A DNA stretch of 64,000 bases from Bauldia sp. (GTDB taxonomy: Bacteria; Pseudomonadota; Alphaproteobacteria; Rhizobiales; Kaistiaceae). The stretch spans positions 47,117 to 111,116 of the forward strand of contig JADLGL010000092.1 in the NCBI GenBank assembly GCA_020849325.1, given 5' to 3'. The position numbers were made by a program, and so were the translations under genes. Below the pieces are notes generated by a model that was not told where the DNA came from, did not search any database, and saw nothing but the letters and a program-made list of their open reading frames with translations. Shown in pieces: positions 25,728 to 40,996 of this stretch. Position 1 is the first letter of the stretch. Each line of letters opens with the position of its first letter.

Positions 25728-26925
25728 GCGTTTCCTCCTCGCACTCGCCTGCCTGGCCGGCCTCGCCGCGCAGCCGGCGGGCACGCTCGCCCAGCCGGCG
25801 CCGATACCGGGCATGCTGCCCGAGGTCGCCATCGGCTTCGTCTGGCTGGCCGACGATCCGCGTTTCGACCGGCGCCTCGCCCACCTCGAAATCCCGGTGC
25901 GGAAATGGGGCGCGGCGTTCGAGGGCGCCGATCTCGGCATCGCCGACGCCGTGCCGATCGGGCGCGAGATCAACGTCTCCTTCGCGCTCGAGGGCGCAGC
26001 CGAGGCGGACGTGCCGGCGATGGTGGCCGACATCGCCGAATGGGCCGGCAACGGCATCAATTTCGTCGTCGCGGACCTGCCGGCGGACCTTCTCCTCGAG
26101 CTCGCCGACGCCGTGCGCGACCTTCCGGTGACGCTGTTCAACGTCTCGGCCAGGGAAGACAGCCTCCGCGGCGCGGAATGCCGGGCCAACGTCATCCACC
26201 TCATCCCGAGCTACCGGATGCTGACGGACGCGACCCTCCAGTACCTCGTGTCGCGGCGCTGGCGGAACATCCTCGTCCTCCAGGGGCCGGGCGAGGAGGA
26301 CGCGGCCATCGTCGCCGCTCTCCGCGAATCGGCGGCCAATTTCCAGGGCCGCATCGTCGACGTCCGGCCGTTCGTGCCGGGCAACGATCCGCGGAACCGC
26401 GACTTCAGCAATGTGGCGGTGCTGACGGCCGGGGGCAATTACGACGTCGTCTTCGTCGCCGACGCCGACGGCGAATTCGCCTCGCAGGTGCCCTATCACA
26501 CCAACGATGCCCGGCCGGTGGTCGGGTCCGCCGGCCTCGTCCCGCTCGCCTGGCACTGGGCCTGGGACCGGCAGGGCGCGCCGCAGCTCAACGCCCGGTT
26601 CGAATTCTACTACAACCGCCGCATGGGCTCGGACGACTGGGCGGCCTGGATCGCCGTTCGCGCCGTGACGCAGGCCGTCCTCCGCACCAGCAGCACCGAC
26701 TACGAAACGATGCTTTCCTACATCCTCAGCGATCAGCTCAGCCTCGACGGCGTCAAGGCCGCCTCGATGAGCGTCCGGCCTTGGGACCATCAGCTTCGGC
26801 AGCCGATCCTCCTTGCGACCGCCAACGCGGTGGTGCAGCGTGCCCCGATCGAAGGGTTCGTCCATCCCACCAACAATCTCGACACGCTCGGCGTCGACGC
26901 TCCGCAGACGGCCTGCCGCTTCTGA
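25720..26925 (+). CDS. periplasmic binding-like protein, PQQ-ADH-associated ABC system
   Basis: The 401-residue exported protein (signal peptide ending near GTLAQ) has a type I periplasmic-binding fold (EVAIGFVWLADDPRFDRR, NILVLQGPGEEDAAIV, YDVVFVADADGEF) and a C-terminus HPTNNLDTLGVDAPQTACRF that I associate with the binding protein of the PQQ-dependent alcohol dehydrogenase ABC system. It overlaps the propeller gene by 8 bases. The matching permease is absent, and the only nearby ATPase is degenerate, so transport is doubtful. Confidence 0.82.
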   Translation: MARRFLLALACLAGLAAQPAGTLAQPAPIPGMLPEVAIGFVWLADDPRFDRRLAHLEIPVRKWGAAFEGADLGIADAVPIGREINVSFALEGAAEADVPAMVADIAEWAGNGINFVVADLPADLLLELADAVRDLPVTLFNVSAREDSLRGAECRANVIHLIPSYRMLTDATLQYLVSRRWRNILVLQGPGEEDAAIVAALRESAANFQGRIVDVRPFVPGNDPRNRDFSNVAVLTAGGNYDVVFVADADGEFASQVPYHTNDARPVVGSAGLVPLAWHWAWDRQGAPQLNARFEFYYNRRMGSDDWAAWIAVRAVTQAVLRTSSTDYETMLSYILSDQLSLDGVKAASMSVRPWDHQLRQPILLATANAVVQRAPIEGFVHPTNNLDTLGVDAPQTACRF

Positions 26926-27122
26926 GCCCGAAACGGACCGATCCGCCCTCGACCTGGGCATGGCCGTATGGTTAGCTTCGCCGGGGCCGTCCTCCTGATC
27001 ACGTCGGCGCAATCCATCCCGGTTCGTCCGCCGGGATGCGGTGCCGTGTTCGCGAAGGGGCCTGAGGGAGCTTTCCTGCCGTACTGCGGTTCCGGCAGGT
27101 GGTGGTTGGGAGGAACCGGGCG

Positions 27123-28271
27123 TTGACCTTGCAGAAGCGGCTCCTCGCCGCGCTGGCGCTTTCGGCCGGCATCGCGGTGCTTTGGTGGCTCGTCTTCTAC
27201 GCCAACCTCGCGATCGACAACGATTTCGGCATCCTCGGCACGCTCGGCGAAGCCATCCCCTGTCTCGTCGTCACCACGGCCGGCTGCGTGGCCCTCCAGG
27301 GCGTCCAGCCGGACCCGTTCCTCGTCTATTCGCCGCTCGTCTTCCTCGTGGCGATCATCCAGTTCGGCGCCTTCGCCGCCGCGGCCGACGGCATTTCGCC
27401 GGGCTGGAAGATCGGAATCTACCGCATCTTCGCGCTCGAGGTGATCATCCTCCAGTGGTGGCTGTTCTCGTCGACCAACCAGCTCATCCCGAGCCCCGGT
27501 GAAACCTGGAACGCCGCCGTCATCATGGCGTGCGACCTCACCCCGCAGGCGCTGGCGCGGCGCACCGCCGAGGGCCTCGGGCGGCCCGAGGGGTTCTGGG
27601 GCTGCTTCGGCTCGTTCACCGAGACGCGGCTCTGGTTCGCGACGTTCGGGATCGAGCAGTCCGGCAACGGGACCCTGCGGCAGCTCGGCAGCGTCCTCAT
27701 CTATTTCCTCGGCTTCGGCATCGCCGCGGTCGTCGGCATCTTCGCCGGCCTCATCCTCGGCGGCTTCCGCCCGTTCGGCCGCACGATGGAGATCTACGTC
27801 AACGCCCTGATGGCGACGCCGCGCATCGCCTTCATCCCGCTGATCACCGTGATCCTCGGCATCTTCTGGGAAGCCAAGATATTCATCATCTTCCTCGGCG
27901 CCGTGATGCCGATCATCGTCAACACCTATGCCGGCGTCCTCAATGCCGACGGCGAGCTCGTCGAGATGGCCCGGTCGTCGGGCGCCACGCGGGGCCAGAT
28001 TTTCCGCCGCATCCTCCTGCCGGGTTCGCTGCCCTTCATCGTGGTGGGCCTCCGGCTCGGGGCCACGATCGGCCTCATCAACACGGTGGTCGCCGAGCTC
28101 TATGTCAGCGTGTCCGGCCTCGGCGGCCTCCTCAGCGAGTACCGCGGGTCGTTCCGGATGGCCCACTACTCGGTGATCGTCGTGGTGCTCGCCCTCATCG
28201 GCATCGTGGTGACGCAGAGCCTCCGATACGTCGAATCGCGGATGGACCGCTGGCGCTACAGCACGAGGTGA
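27123..28271 (+). CDS. ABC permease of the SsuC/TauC family with N-terminal extension
   Basis: The protein of about 382 residues is longer than typical SsuC/TauC permeases (about 250-280). Roughly 120 N-terminal residues contribute three extra hydrophobic segments (about 8-25, 40-55, 72-90) before the usual BPD_transp_1 domain with its EAA-like loop EMARSSGATRGQIFRRILLPG. TTG 27123 follows GGGAGG at 9-base spacing; GTG 27099 in the same frame is an alternative. It is the first gene of a permease / binding protein / ATPase set; the substrate (sulfonate, nitrate, pyrimidine-like) cannot be assigned. Confidence 0.82.
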   Translation: MTLQKRLLAALALSAGIAVLWWLVFYANLAIDNDFGILGTLGEAIPCLVVTTAGCVALQGVQPDPFLVYSPLVFLVAIIQFGAFAAAADGISPGWKIGIYRIFALEVIILQWWLFSSTNQLIPSPGETWNAAVIMACDLTPQALARRTAEGLGRPEGFWGCFGSFTETRLWFATFGIEQSGNGTLRQLGSVLIYFLGFGIAAVVGIFAGLILGGFRPFGRTMEIYVNALMATPRIAFIPLITVILGIFWEAKIFIIFLGAVMPIIVNTYAGVLNADGELVEMARSSGATRGQIFRRILLPGSLPFIVVGLRLGATIGLINTVVAELYVSVSGLGGLLSEYRGSFRMAHYSVIVVVLALIGIVVTQSLRYVESRMDRWRYSTR

Positions 28272-28465
28272 AGGTCCGGAACGGCGGCTTTCAAACCAGA
28301 CAATACCCTTCACGATTGTGGCGGGGACTAGCTTTCACGAGCGGAAAAGTGCTTTAAATGCAGCGACGAAGGGTGGCGCAAGCTGCCTGGAGGCACATGG
28401 AGCACGAATCCAAAACCGGCGCGGTTCTGGAACTGGACCAATGCGCCTTCTAGGGAGTGCACCCC

Positions 28466-29497
28466 ATGTCTTTCGCATCGTCGATCCGCCGGCTCGCGGT
28501 TTTCGCGGCCGTCGGAACGGTGGTCGCGGCAGCCCCGGCAGCTGCCCAGCTCCGGGTCATCGTGACCGAGCAGACCATCCCCGTCGTCGCCAACTCCGTG
28601 ATGTGGCTCGCCGATCAGCTCGGCTACTATGAGCGGGCCGGCGTCGACGTGGAGATCATCAAGGTCAGCGATACGCCGACCGCCGTGGCCGCCCTTCTCG
28701 CCGGCGAAGGCGACATGGCGAACATCGCCGTGACCGCCGCCCTCGGCATCGCCGCGCAGGATCTCGCCGATATCCGGGCCGTCGCGTCGCCCGACAAGTT
28801 CCTGCCGTACACGGTCGTCGCCAGCAACGCGATCACCACCCCCCAGGACCTCGCCGGCAAGACCATCGGCGTCGCCGCCATCGGCAGCCTCGACTACAAT
28901 CTCGCCCAGCTCGTGCTCCGCGGTCTCGGCGTCGACCCGGCGACCGTGACCTTCGTTCCGATCTCGGGCGGACCGGCCGGCCGCGGCCAGGCGCTCATCG
29001 CCGGCCAGATCGACGCCACGACCATGTCGATCGGCGCGTTCCTCGGCATCGAGGACAAGAGCAACATCCACGTTGCCGTCACCGCCCCCGAGTTCCTCGC
29101 CCTCGCGAGCGTCCTCAACAAGGTGAACGTCGTCCGCGCCGACTACCTCGAGACCAACCGCGACGACGTCGTGGCGTTCGTCACCGCGATCACGCAGCTC
29201 GCCCGTGACTTCCAGGCGAACCCGCAGGCGTGGATCGACGCCATGCGCGTCGCGCTGCCCGACTACTCGGCGGACAACCTCGCCGTGGTCGCCCAGCAGC
29301 TGAACGGGCTGTGGAGCGTGAACGGCGGCATGGACCTCCCGACGATCGAAGCCGCGGTGGTGACCGCCTATGGCGGTCCGGACCTTGCCGGCATGCGCAT
29401 GGTCACGATCGACGAGTGGGTCGACTTCACGATCGCCGATGACGTCATCGCGGCGCTCGGCGGGGTCGATCCGGCCGGCGATCCGGCCGGCCGCTAG
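28466..29497 (+). CDS. NMT1/SsuA/TauA-type ABC substrate-binding protein
   Basis: The 343-residue exported binding protein has a signal peptide cleaved near APAAAQ, followed by the NMT1/THI5 fold (WLADQLGYYERAGVDVEIIKV, LLAGEGDMANIAV, DLAGKTIGVAAIGS). It delivers a small organic ligand to the permease encoded upstream. ATG 28466 is favoured by AGGGAG 9 bases before it; GTG 28457 is the earlier in-frame alternative. A 194-base gap to the permease gene includes AT-rich sequence that may hold an internal promoter. The ATPase gene begins 5 bases after its stop. Confidence 0.88.
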   Translation: MSFASSIRRLAVFAAVGTVVAAAPAAAQLRVIVTEQTIPVVANSVMWLADQLGYYERAGVDVEIIKVSDTPTAVAALLAGEGDMANIAVTAALGIAAQDLADIRAVASPDKFLPYTVVASNAITTPQDLAGKTIGVAAIGSLDYNLAQLVLRGLGVDPATVTFVPISGGPAGRGQALIAGQIDATTMSIGAFLGIEDKSNIHVAVTAPEFLALASVLNKVNVVRADYLETNRDDVVAFVTAITQLARDFQANPQAWIDAMRVALPDYSADNLAVVAQQLNGLWSVNGGMDLPTIEAAVVTAYGGPDLAGMRMVTIDEWVDFTIADDVIAALGGVDPAGDPAGR

Positions 29498-29502
29498 AAG
29501 CG

Positions 29503-30378
29503 ATGAATCTGGCCACCAACGCCAGGGAACTGCCGGCCGCGCAAGCGGCCGGCAGCGTTCCCAAGATCTCCATCCGGTCGGTCGGGAAGACGTTCCACCG
29601 TCCACGCTCGAACGACACCGTTGTGGCGCTCAAGAACGCTTCGCTCGACATCGCCGACAACACCTTCGTCTCGCTCGTCGGACCCTCCGGCTGCGGCAAG
29701 ACCACGCTGCTGCGGATGATCAACGGCCTCATCAAGCCGGACAGCGGCGAGGTGCTCGTCTCGGGCAAACGCCCGGTGCCTGGGCCGTCGATGGGCTTCG
29801 TGTTCCAGTCGTTCCGGCTCATTCCCTGGGCGACCGTCCAGAAGAACGTCGCCTTCACGATGGAGGTGAGCGGCACGCCCAAGCGCGAGGCGCGCGACCG
29901 CGCCGACCGCTTCCTCGAACTCGTCGGCCTGTCGAAGTTCCGGAAAGCCTATCCGTCCGAGCTCTCGGGCGGCATGAAGCAGCGCGTGGCGCTCGCCCGC
30001 GCCTTCGCCAACCAGCCCGAAATCCTCCTGATGGACGAGCCGTTCGCCAGCATCGACGCGCAGACGCGCGAGCTGATGCAGATCGAACTGATGTCGCTGT
30101 GGGCGCGGCAGGAGGGCGTGGTGGTCTTCGTCACGCACAGCGTCGACGAGGCGGTCCTCCTCGCCGACCAGATCGTTCTGATGGGGCCGCGGCCCGGCCG
30201 CATCGTGGAGGTGATCCCGGTCGACCTGCCGCGGCCGCGCTGGGGCTACGATATCCGCGCCAATCCCGAGTTCATCCGGCTGCGGAGCCACCTCTGGGCG
30301 GCGATCCGCGACATGGTGGTCACCGATCCGGGCTCGGACTTCTACGGCCGGGAGACGGCGTCGCAGACGGCCGCCTGA
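29503..30378 (+). CDS. SsuB/TauB-type ABC ATPase
   Basis: The 291-residue protein has Walker A GPSGCGKTT, Q-loop FVFQSFRLIPW, signature LSGGMKQR, Walker B LLMDEPF and switch His VTHSVDEA. This combination (with MKQR and DEPFASID) is characteristic of nitrate/sulfonate/taurine transporter ATPases. It completes the transporter with the two genes upstream. All catalytic motifs are intact, unlike in the pseudo-ATPase at 23.8 kb. Confidence 0.92.
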   Translation: MNLATNARELPAAQAAGSVPKISIRSVGKTFHRPRSNDTVVALKNASLDIADNTFVSLVGPSGCGKTTLLRMINGLIKPDSGEVLVSGKRPVPGPSMGFVFQSFRLIPWATVQKNVAFTMEVSGTPKREARDRADRFLELVGLSKFRKAYPSELSGGMKQRVALARAFANQPEILLMDEPFASIDAQTRELMQIELMSLWARQEGVVVFVTHSVDEAVLLADQIVLMGPRPGRIVEVIPVDLPRPRWGYDIRANPEFIRLRSHLWAAIRDMVVTDPGSDFYGRETASQTAA

Positions 30379-30416
30379 CCCGTTCCAGGACGCCCGGCGC
30401 CGATCGTCGCCTTGAC

Positions 30417-30437
30417 AGGCCGGCATCAGGCCGGCCT
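30417..30437 (+). terminator. weak hairpin after the transporter operon
   Basis: An 8-bp perfect stem AGGCCGGC / GCCGGCCT with loop ATCAG lies 39 bases after the ATPase stop and 95 bases before glgX. It lacks a T-run, so its role as a terminator is uncertain. Confidence 0.35.
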
Positions 30438-30531
30438 TGATCGCGTCGAATCCCCGGCGCCGCAGACCGCTGCGCGGCTGCTCCCCGAAAGTCCGCCGGC
30501 CGCATCTGCCGCCGCAACATTCTCCCATTCC

Positions 30532-32631
<2,100 letters not shown>

Positions 32632-32637
32632 GGACAG

Positions 32638-36729
<4,092 letters not shown>

Positions 36730-36773
36730 GGCGCCGTCCCCGAAAGGCCGCGGGGCCGCGCCCCGGCAACGCC

Positions 36774-36811
36774 CGAAACGAAACACGGCCGGGGCTTTGC
36801 CGCCCCGGCCG
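36774..36811 (-). terminator. terminator of the outer-membrane protein gene
   Basis: A 10-bp perfect stem CGGCCGGGGC / GCCCCGGCCG (36786-36811) is followed on the minus strand by a T-rich stretch TGTTTCGTTT. It lies between the convergent GlgE fusion and the barrel gene and could serve both. Confidence 0.75.
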
Positions 36812-36841
36812 CGTATCGGATGCCTTCGAAGCTGGCCTAGC

Positions 36842-37564
36842 CTAGCCGCCGAAGCGGATCGTGATGCCGGCTTCGAGCGAGTGGACGTTCAGCGGGCCGA
36901 TGGTGAACGGGTCGCCACCGCCGTCGATGAAGTTCGTGGCGCCAAGCCGCTGGAAGCGGTAACGCGCGCCAACGAGGAAGTTGTCGGAGATGGCGAAATC
37001 GACGCCCGCCATCGCCTGGAAGCCGAAGGTCCAGTCGGTGTTGTCGTCATCGCCGGGGCCGACGCCGTCGGGCCCGAAATCGCCCGGAGCGGAGAATATC
37101 GCCACGCGCGCCATGCCGGCGCCGACGGCTACGTACGGACGGAGGGTCCCGTGATTCGGGCCGACCCGGAGGTTGGCCATCAGCGTCAGAATGTCGAGGT
37201 GCGTGTCCTCGAGCTGGTCTTCGACGTCGCGGCATTCGTTGAAGTCGAAGCAGATGCGCGTCGGCCGCAGGCGCGCCCATGTCGCCTCGCCTTCGAACGA
37301 GAAGAGCCCGGCGCCGGGATTGACGCCGATGGCGCCGCCGATGCGGAATCCGCGGAGATCGACCGCCACCTCGGGATCAGGCTGATACCAGACCGCGTTC
37401 CGAATCAGCGCGAGACCGCCGAAGGCAGAAATGTAGAGGCTGGTCGGGTCCGGAGCCGGAACGACGACGACGGGCGGCGGCGGAATCACCGGCGCAATAT
37501 CGGCAGCGAGTGCGCCACCGGCGCCCATCGATACCGCGAAAGCCGTGAGCAGAAGTCGTTTCAT
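36842..37564 (-). CDS. small outer-membrane beta-barrel protein
   Basis: The 240-residue protein has a signal peptide (cleavage near GALAAD), a short Pro/Val linker, and alternating amphipathic strands (YISAFGGLALIRN, RPYVAVGAGMARVA, FLVGARYRFQRLG) ending with a membrane strand HSLEAGITIRFGG. It fits the OmpA-like/Omp25-like 8-stranded barrels of Rhizobiales. ATG 37564 follows GGAGGGAG. Function beyond an outer-membrane role is unknown. A monocistronic gene with its own terminator. Confidence 0.85.
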   Translation of the reverse strand: MKRLLLTAFAVSMGAGGALAADIAPVIPPPPVVVVPAPDPTSLYISAFGGLALIRNAVWYQPDPEVAVDLRGFRIGGAIGVNPGAGLFSFEGEATWARLRPTRICFDFNECRDVEDQLEDTHLDILTLMANLRVGPNHGTLRPYVAVGAGMARVAIFSAPGDFGPDGVGPGDDDNTDWTFGFQAMAGVDFAISDNFLVGARYRFQRLGATNFIDGGGDPFTIGPLNVHSLEAGITIRFGG

Positions 37565-38070
37565 TGCACTCCCTCCAGCTGGTTTGCTGGCGGCGAAGGT
37601 ACACCCTGCGCGCGCGTCCTGTGTTGCATTTGGGCAACTTTTTCCCGAATCCTTGGAGACTCGGCTTCCAGCATCCATGCGTGATTGCGGAATTACCTTT
37701 GCTGCTCAGGCAAATGGGTTGGTTCGTATTGATTCAGCATTAAGTATCGATCCGAAACCTGATGTGCGATTCCGTACATGCGAGCCGGCATGGATCGCTC
37801 GGAGCCGTCCGGAGCCTCGTCCAGGCCCCGCCGGCCATGAGCAGTCCGCGGCGAGGCCGGCGCTACGAAAGCGCCGCGGCAGCGGCCGGCCGGCAGCGTC
37901 GACCGCGGCCCATGCGAAAGCACGCTGGCGTCGGGGGCGAGGGCGACTGACGAACACCCGCATGATGATTTGAGGTAACGCCCATCCGGTTTCGGACGGC
38001 CGGCCGGGGCCCGGCGTTGCGGCGTCGCCGGCCCGCCCATAGGGTCGCGGCGCGGCGCAGAAGGGACACC
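37565..38070. other. 506-base intergenic region between divergent genes
   Basis: This holds the promoters of the barrel gene and the aminotransferase. A stretch at about 37690-37765 is visibly richer in A/T than its surroundings and could hold a promoter or small RNA. Inverted GC-rich arms occur at 38000-38035. No open frame with good coding character or ribosome site was found. Confidence 0.4.
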
Positions 38071-39258
38071 ATGGCCCGATCACACCCGACCTTCACGGGC
38101 ATGCCAGCGACGATCTTCGAGACCATGTCGCAGCTCGCGCTCGAGCACGGCGCGATCAATCTCGGCCAGGGCTTTCCCGACGTCGATGGTGCCGAGGACG
38201 TCCGCCGCGTCGCCGCCGAGGCCCTGATCGCCGGGCCGAACCAGTATCCGTCGATGCGGGGCGTGGCGGAGCTCAGGCAGGCGGTCGCCGAGAACAACGC
38301 GCGGTTCTACGGTCTCGACGTCGACTGGCGGAGCGAGGTGCTGGTCACCTCGGGCGCTACCGAAGCGCTCGCCGACTGCCTCCTCGCCGTCGTCGAACCC
38401 GGCGACGAGGTGGTTCTTTTCGAGCCGCTCTACGACTGCTACGCGCCCATGGTCCGGCGGCTCGGCGGCGTGCCGCGTTTCGTCCGCCTCGAACCGCCGC
38501 TGTGGCGCCTCGACCGGGCCGCCCTCGACGCGGCGTTCTCCCCGCGAACGAAGGCGGTGATCCTCAACGACCCGATGAACCCGGCGGGAAAGCTGTTCAC
38601 CGACGACGAGCGCGCCCTGATCGCCGCGGCCGTGGTCGCGCACGATGCGATCGCGATCTGCGACGAGGTGTACGAGCACATCGTGTTCGACGGGGCGCGC
38701 CACCGGCCGCTGATGGCGTTTCCGAACATGCGCGAGCGAACGGCGCGGATCGGCTCGGCCGGCAAGACGCTCGGCCTGACGGGCTGGAAGGTCGGCTACA
38801 TCACCGCGGCGCCGGACCTGATGGACCCGATCCTCAAGGCGCACCAGTTCAACACCTTCACCACCGCGCCGGCGCTCCAGATCGCGGTTGCCGCGGGGCT
38901 CCGCAAGGACGAGGCCACCTACCGGACGCTCGCCGGCGCACTCGCGGCGAAGCGAGACCGCCTCGCCGCGGGCCTCGCCGGCCTCGGCGCCACGGTGGCC
39001 CATTCGGCCGGGACGATCTTCCTCACCGCGGATTTCGGCCGGCTTGCCCAAGGCAGCGACGCCGAGATCTGCCGTCGCATGACGATGGAAGCGCGCGTCG
39101 CCGCCATTCCCGTGTCGGCCTTCTATGAGACCGCGCCGCCCCGAAGCGTCCTTCGCTTCTGCTTCTCGAAGCGCGATGCCGTGCTCGACGAGGCGGTTCT
39201 GCGGCTCGATCGCTGGCTGAATGGCGCGGCGGTCGCGGGCCGGGCGGCGGCCGGCTGA
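38071..39258 (+). CDS. class I/II PLP-dependent aminotransferase (YbdL/kynurenine aminotransferase type)
   Basis: The 395-residue fold-type I aminotransferase has Schiff-base Lys232 (GSAGKTLGLTGWKVGY), NDPMNPAGKLF and CDEVYEHIVFDG. The N-terminal AINLGQGFPDVDG signature places it with methionine/kynurenine/aromatic transaminases such as YbdL. ATG 38071 follows AAGGGA. It ends 4 bases before the convergent DNA glycosylase gene. Confidence 0.9.
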   Translation: MARSHPTFTGMPATIFETMSQLALEHGAINLGQGFPDVDGAEDVRRVAAEALIAGPNQYPSMRGVAELRQAVAENNARFYGLDVDWRSEVLVTSGATEALADCLLAVVEPGDEVVLFEPLYDCYAPMVRRLGGVPRFVRLEPPLWRLDRAALDAAFSPRTKAVILNDPMNPAGKLFTDDERALIAAAVVAHDAIAICDEVYEHIVFDGARHRPLMAFPNMRERTARIGSAGKTLGLTGWKVGYITAAPDLMDPILKAHQFNTFTTAPALQIAVAAGLRKDEATYRTLAGALAAKRDRLAAGLAGLGATVAHSAGTIFLTADFGRLAQGSDAEICRRMTMEARVAAIPVSAFYETAPPRSVLRFCFSKRDAVLDEAVLRLDRWLNGAAVAGRAAAG

Positions 39259-39262
39259 CCGG

Positions 39263-39829
39263 TCAGCCGCGCCGGCTCAGCCAGGGCGAGCCATCGGCGA
39301 CGAAGCGCCAGTCGAGGTGCGTCGCGCGGCTGATGCCGATGCGCGGCGTCGCGCGGATGGCCGCGTCCGTCCCGCCGAGGGTGATCGTGACCGCCTCGCC
39401 CAGCGGCGCGCCGTCGAGAGCACCGGTGACGCCGAGCGCCTCGGACAACCGGCCGGGGCCGGAGCAGAGGAGACGGCTGTCCTCGGTACCGCGCCGCGCC
39501 ACCATTTCCGCGAGGCCGTGCAGCGGCTCCAGCGCCCGGATCAGCACCGCGCCGCCCGACCCTGCCGGTCCGCAGACGAGGTTGAGGCACCAGTGGATGC
39601 CGTGGGAGCGGTAGACATAGAGGTGCCCGGCCGGCCCGAACATCGCCCGGTTCCGCTTCGTCGGGCCGATGAAGCTGTGCGATGCCGGCTCGGTGGCGTC
39701 GTATGCCTCGGTTTCGACGATGACGCCGCCGACGCCGTGGTGGAGCAGCGTGCCGCCGATGAGTCTCCTCGCCACGCGCGTCGGCGGTTCGAGGAGAAGC
39801 GGGACGCCGGGAACGAGCCGAAGGTTCAA
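39263..39829 (-). CDS. 3-methyladenine DNA glycosylase (AAG/MPG family)
   Basis: The 188-residue protein matches the Aag family, which removes alkylated purines from DNA. Diagnostic segments are ARRLIG, the catalytic VETEAY (residues 38-43, active-site Glu and Tyr), ASHSF, GPAGHLYVYRSHGIHWCLN and RALEPL. The start is TTG 39829 after GGGAAGGGGG; no in-frame ATG lies upstream nearby. It precedes no co-directional gene closely except the lipase-like gene 51 bases upstream. Confidence 0.9.
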   Translation of the reverse strand: MNLRLVPGVPLLLEPPTRVARRLIGGTLLHHGVGGVIVETEAYDATEPASHSFIGPTKRNRAMFGPAGHLYVYRSHGIHWCLNLVCGPAGSGGAVLIRALEPLHGLAEMVARRGTEDSRLLCSGPGRLSEALGVTGALDGAPLGEAVTITLGGTDAAIRATPRIGISRATHLDWRFVADGSPWLSRRG

Positions 39830-39880
39830 ACGGCCGCCCCCTTCCCGCCGGTGCTGCCCCTCGCGGCCGACATCGCCGTA

Positions 39881-40537
39881 TCAGGCGCCATTCGCCGCCA
39901 TCCCGGCAAGGCTTTCGAGCCGCCGCACGATCGTCGCCATTGCGTGGCGCTCCGGCCCGCCGAGCCCCGTGCCGTCGAGCCACAGCGTCGCCCCGGCGAG
40001 ACGCCCCGGCAGGACCGTCGGATCGCCCCAGAAATCGCCGCGGACGATGACGTTGACCTGCCGCGAGCCACCGTTCCGGAGCGCAGCCCGCGTCCGCGCG
40101 CCGTTGAAGGTGATCGTCGCGACGCCGAGCGCCCCTCCGAGCCAGCTCGCCGTGCCGCCGCCCGAGGAGTGGCCGATGACGGTGAGGGCGTACCCCGGAA
40201 ACTGGCGCCGCGCGAGCCCGACGAACGCCGCCGCGAGCTGCGACGCGCCGCCGAAAATGCGTCGCCGCAGTACCGCCAGAATGCCGCGGAGGTTGACCCG
40301 CGTCCCCGGAATGGCGACGGCCGCCCGGCCCTCGCCGTCGTTCAGGAAGACGACCGGCCGGAAATCACCCAGCACCGCCGCGAGCCACCGCGCACGCCCG
40401 AACGCCCGCCGATCGGCGGCGCGGCGCCAGCCTGGCGGCAGCGGCGTGCGGGGCGTCTCCAGCGTGGCGAGGAGGGCCGCAAACGGCAGCGCCCGGGCGG
40501 CGAGATCGCGGTCGCGCGCCGCGGCGGCCGCCGTCAC
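39881..40537 (-). CDS. lipase-like alpha/beta-hydrolase, unknown substrate
   Basis: The 218-residue protein has a serine-hydrolase nucleophile elbow IGHSSGGG (Ser124) after the core strand segment AVAIPGTRVN, similar to class 3 lipase/DUF2974 proteins. No signal peptide is seen, so it is probably cytoplasmic. It starts at GTG 40537. The product is rich in Arg and Ala. Substrate and pathway cannot be stated. Confidence 0.65.
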   Translation of the reverse strand: MTAAAAARDRDLAARALPFAALLATLETPRTPLPPGWRRAADRRAFGRARWLAAVLGDFRPVVFLNDGEGRAAVAIPGTRVNLRGILAVLRRRIFGGASQLAAAFVGLARRQFPGYALTVIGHSSGGGTASWLGGALGVATITFNGARTRAALRNGGSRQVNVIVRGDFWGDPTVLPGRLAGATLWLDGTGLGGPERHAMATIVRRLESLAGMAANGA

Positions 40538-40588
40538 CGGCGCGCCGCCGTCGCTGTCCGTCGATGCCGCTTCATCGACGGCCGGGGG

Positions 40589-40996
40589 TCACGGCGCGAC
40601 GAGCCAGTTCTCGACCGCGAGGCCCGGCACGCCGCCGAAAGCCTCGTCGGCGGTGACCAGCACCATCCCGAGCGAGAGCGCATGCGCCGCGATGAGGAGG
40701 TCGTTGCCGGAGAGCGGCCGGCCGCGGCGCTCGAGGTCGGCCCGGAGAGTGGCGCAGGTTTCGTCGGCGGGACTGTCCAGGGGCAGAATGCCGATCCTGA
40801 GAAGGACACCCTCGACGGCCTTCGAGAGGCTAGGGCTCCGCTTGCGCGCGGCTCCGAACCGCAATTCAGCCGCGGCGACGACGCTCGTCGCCACGGCGTC
40901 GTCTGCCACGACCCCGAGCCAGTCGTAGACCGCGCCGCGCGGATTGCGGACGAGATCGCCGAGAGTGCTGGTATCCAGCAGATAGATCGCCGTCAT
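40589..40996 (-). CDS. vapC: VapC-family PIN-domain ribonuclease toxin
   Basis: The 135-residue PIN domain carries the expected acidic residues Asp8 (LLDTSTL), Glu44 (AAAELRFG) and Asp99 (GNDLLIAAHA). VapC toxins cleave RNA and are inhibited by the cognate VapB. Its ATG overlaps the vapB stop by 4 bases, ensuring coupled synthesis. Confidence 0.92.
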   Translation of the reverse strand: MTAIYLLDTSTLGDLVRNPRGAVYDWLGVVADDAVATSVVAAAELRFGAARKRSPSLSKAVEGVLLRIGILPLDSPADETCATLRADLERRGRPLSGNDLLIAAHALSLGMVLVTADEAFGGVPGLAVENWLVAP

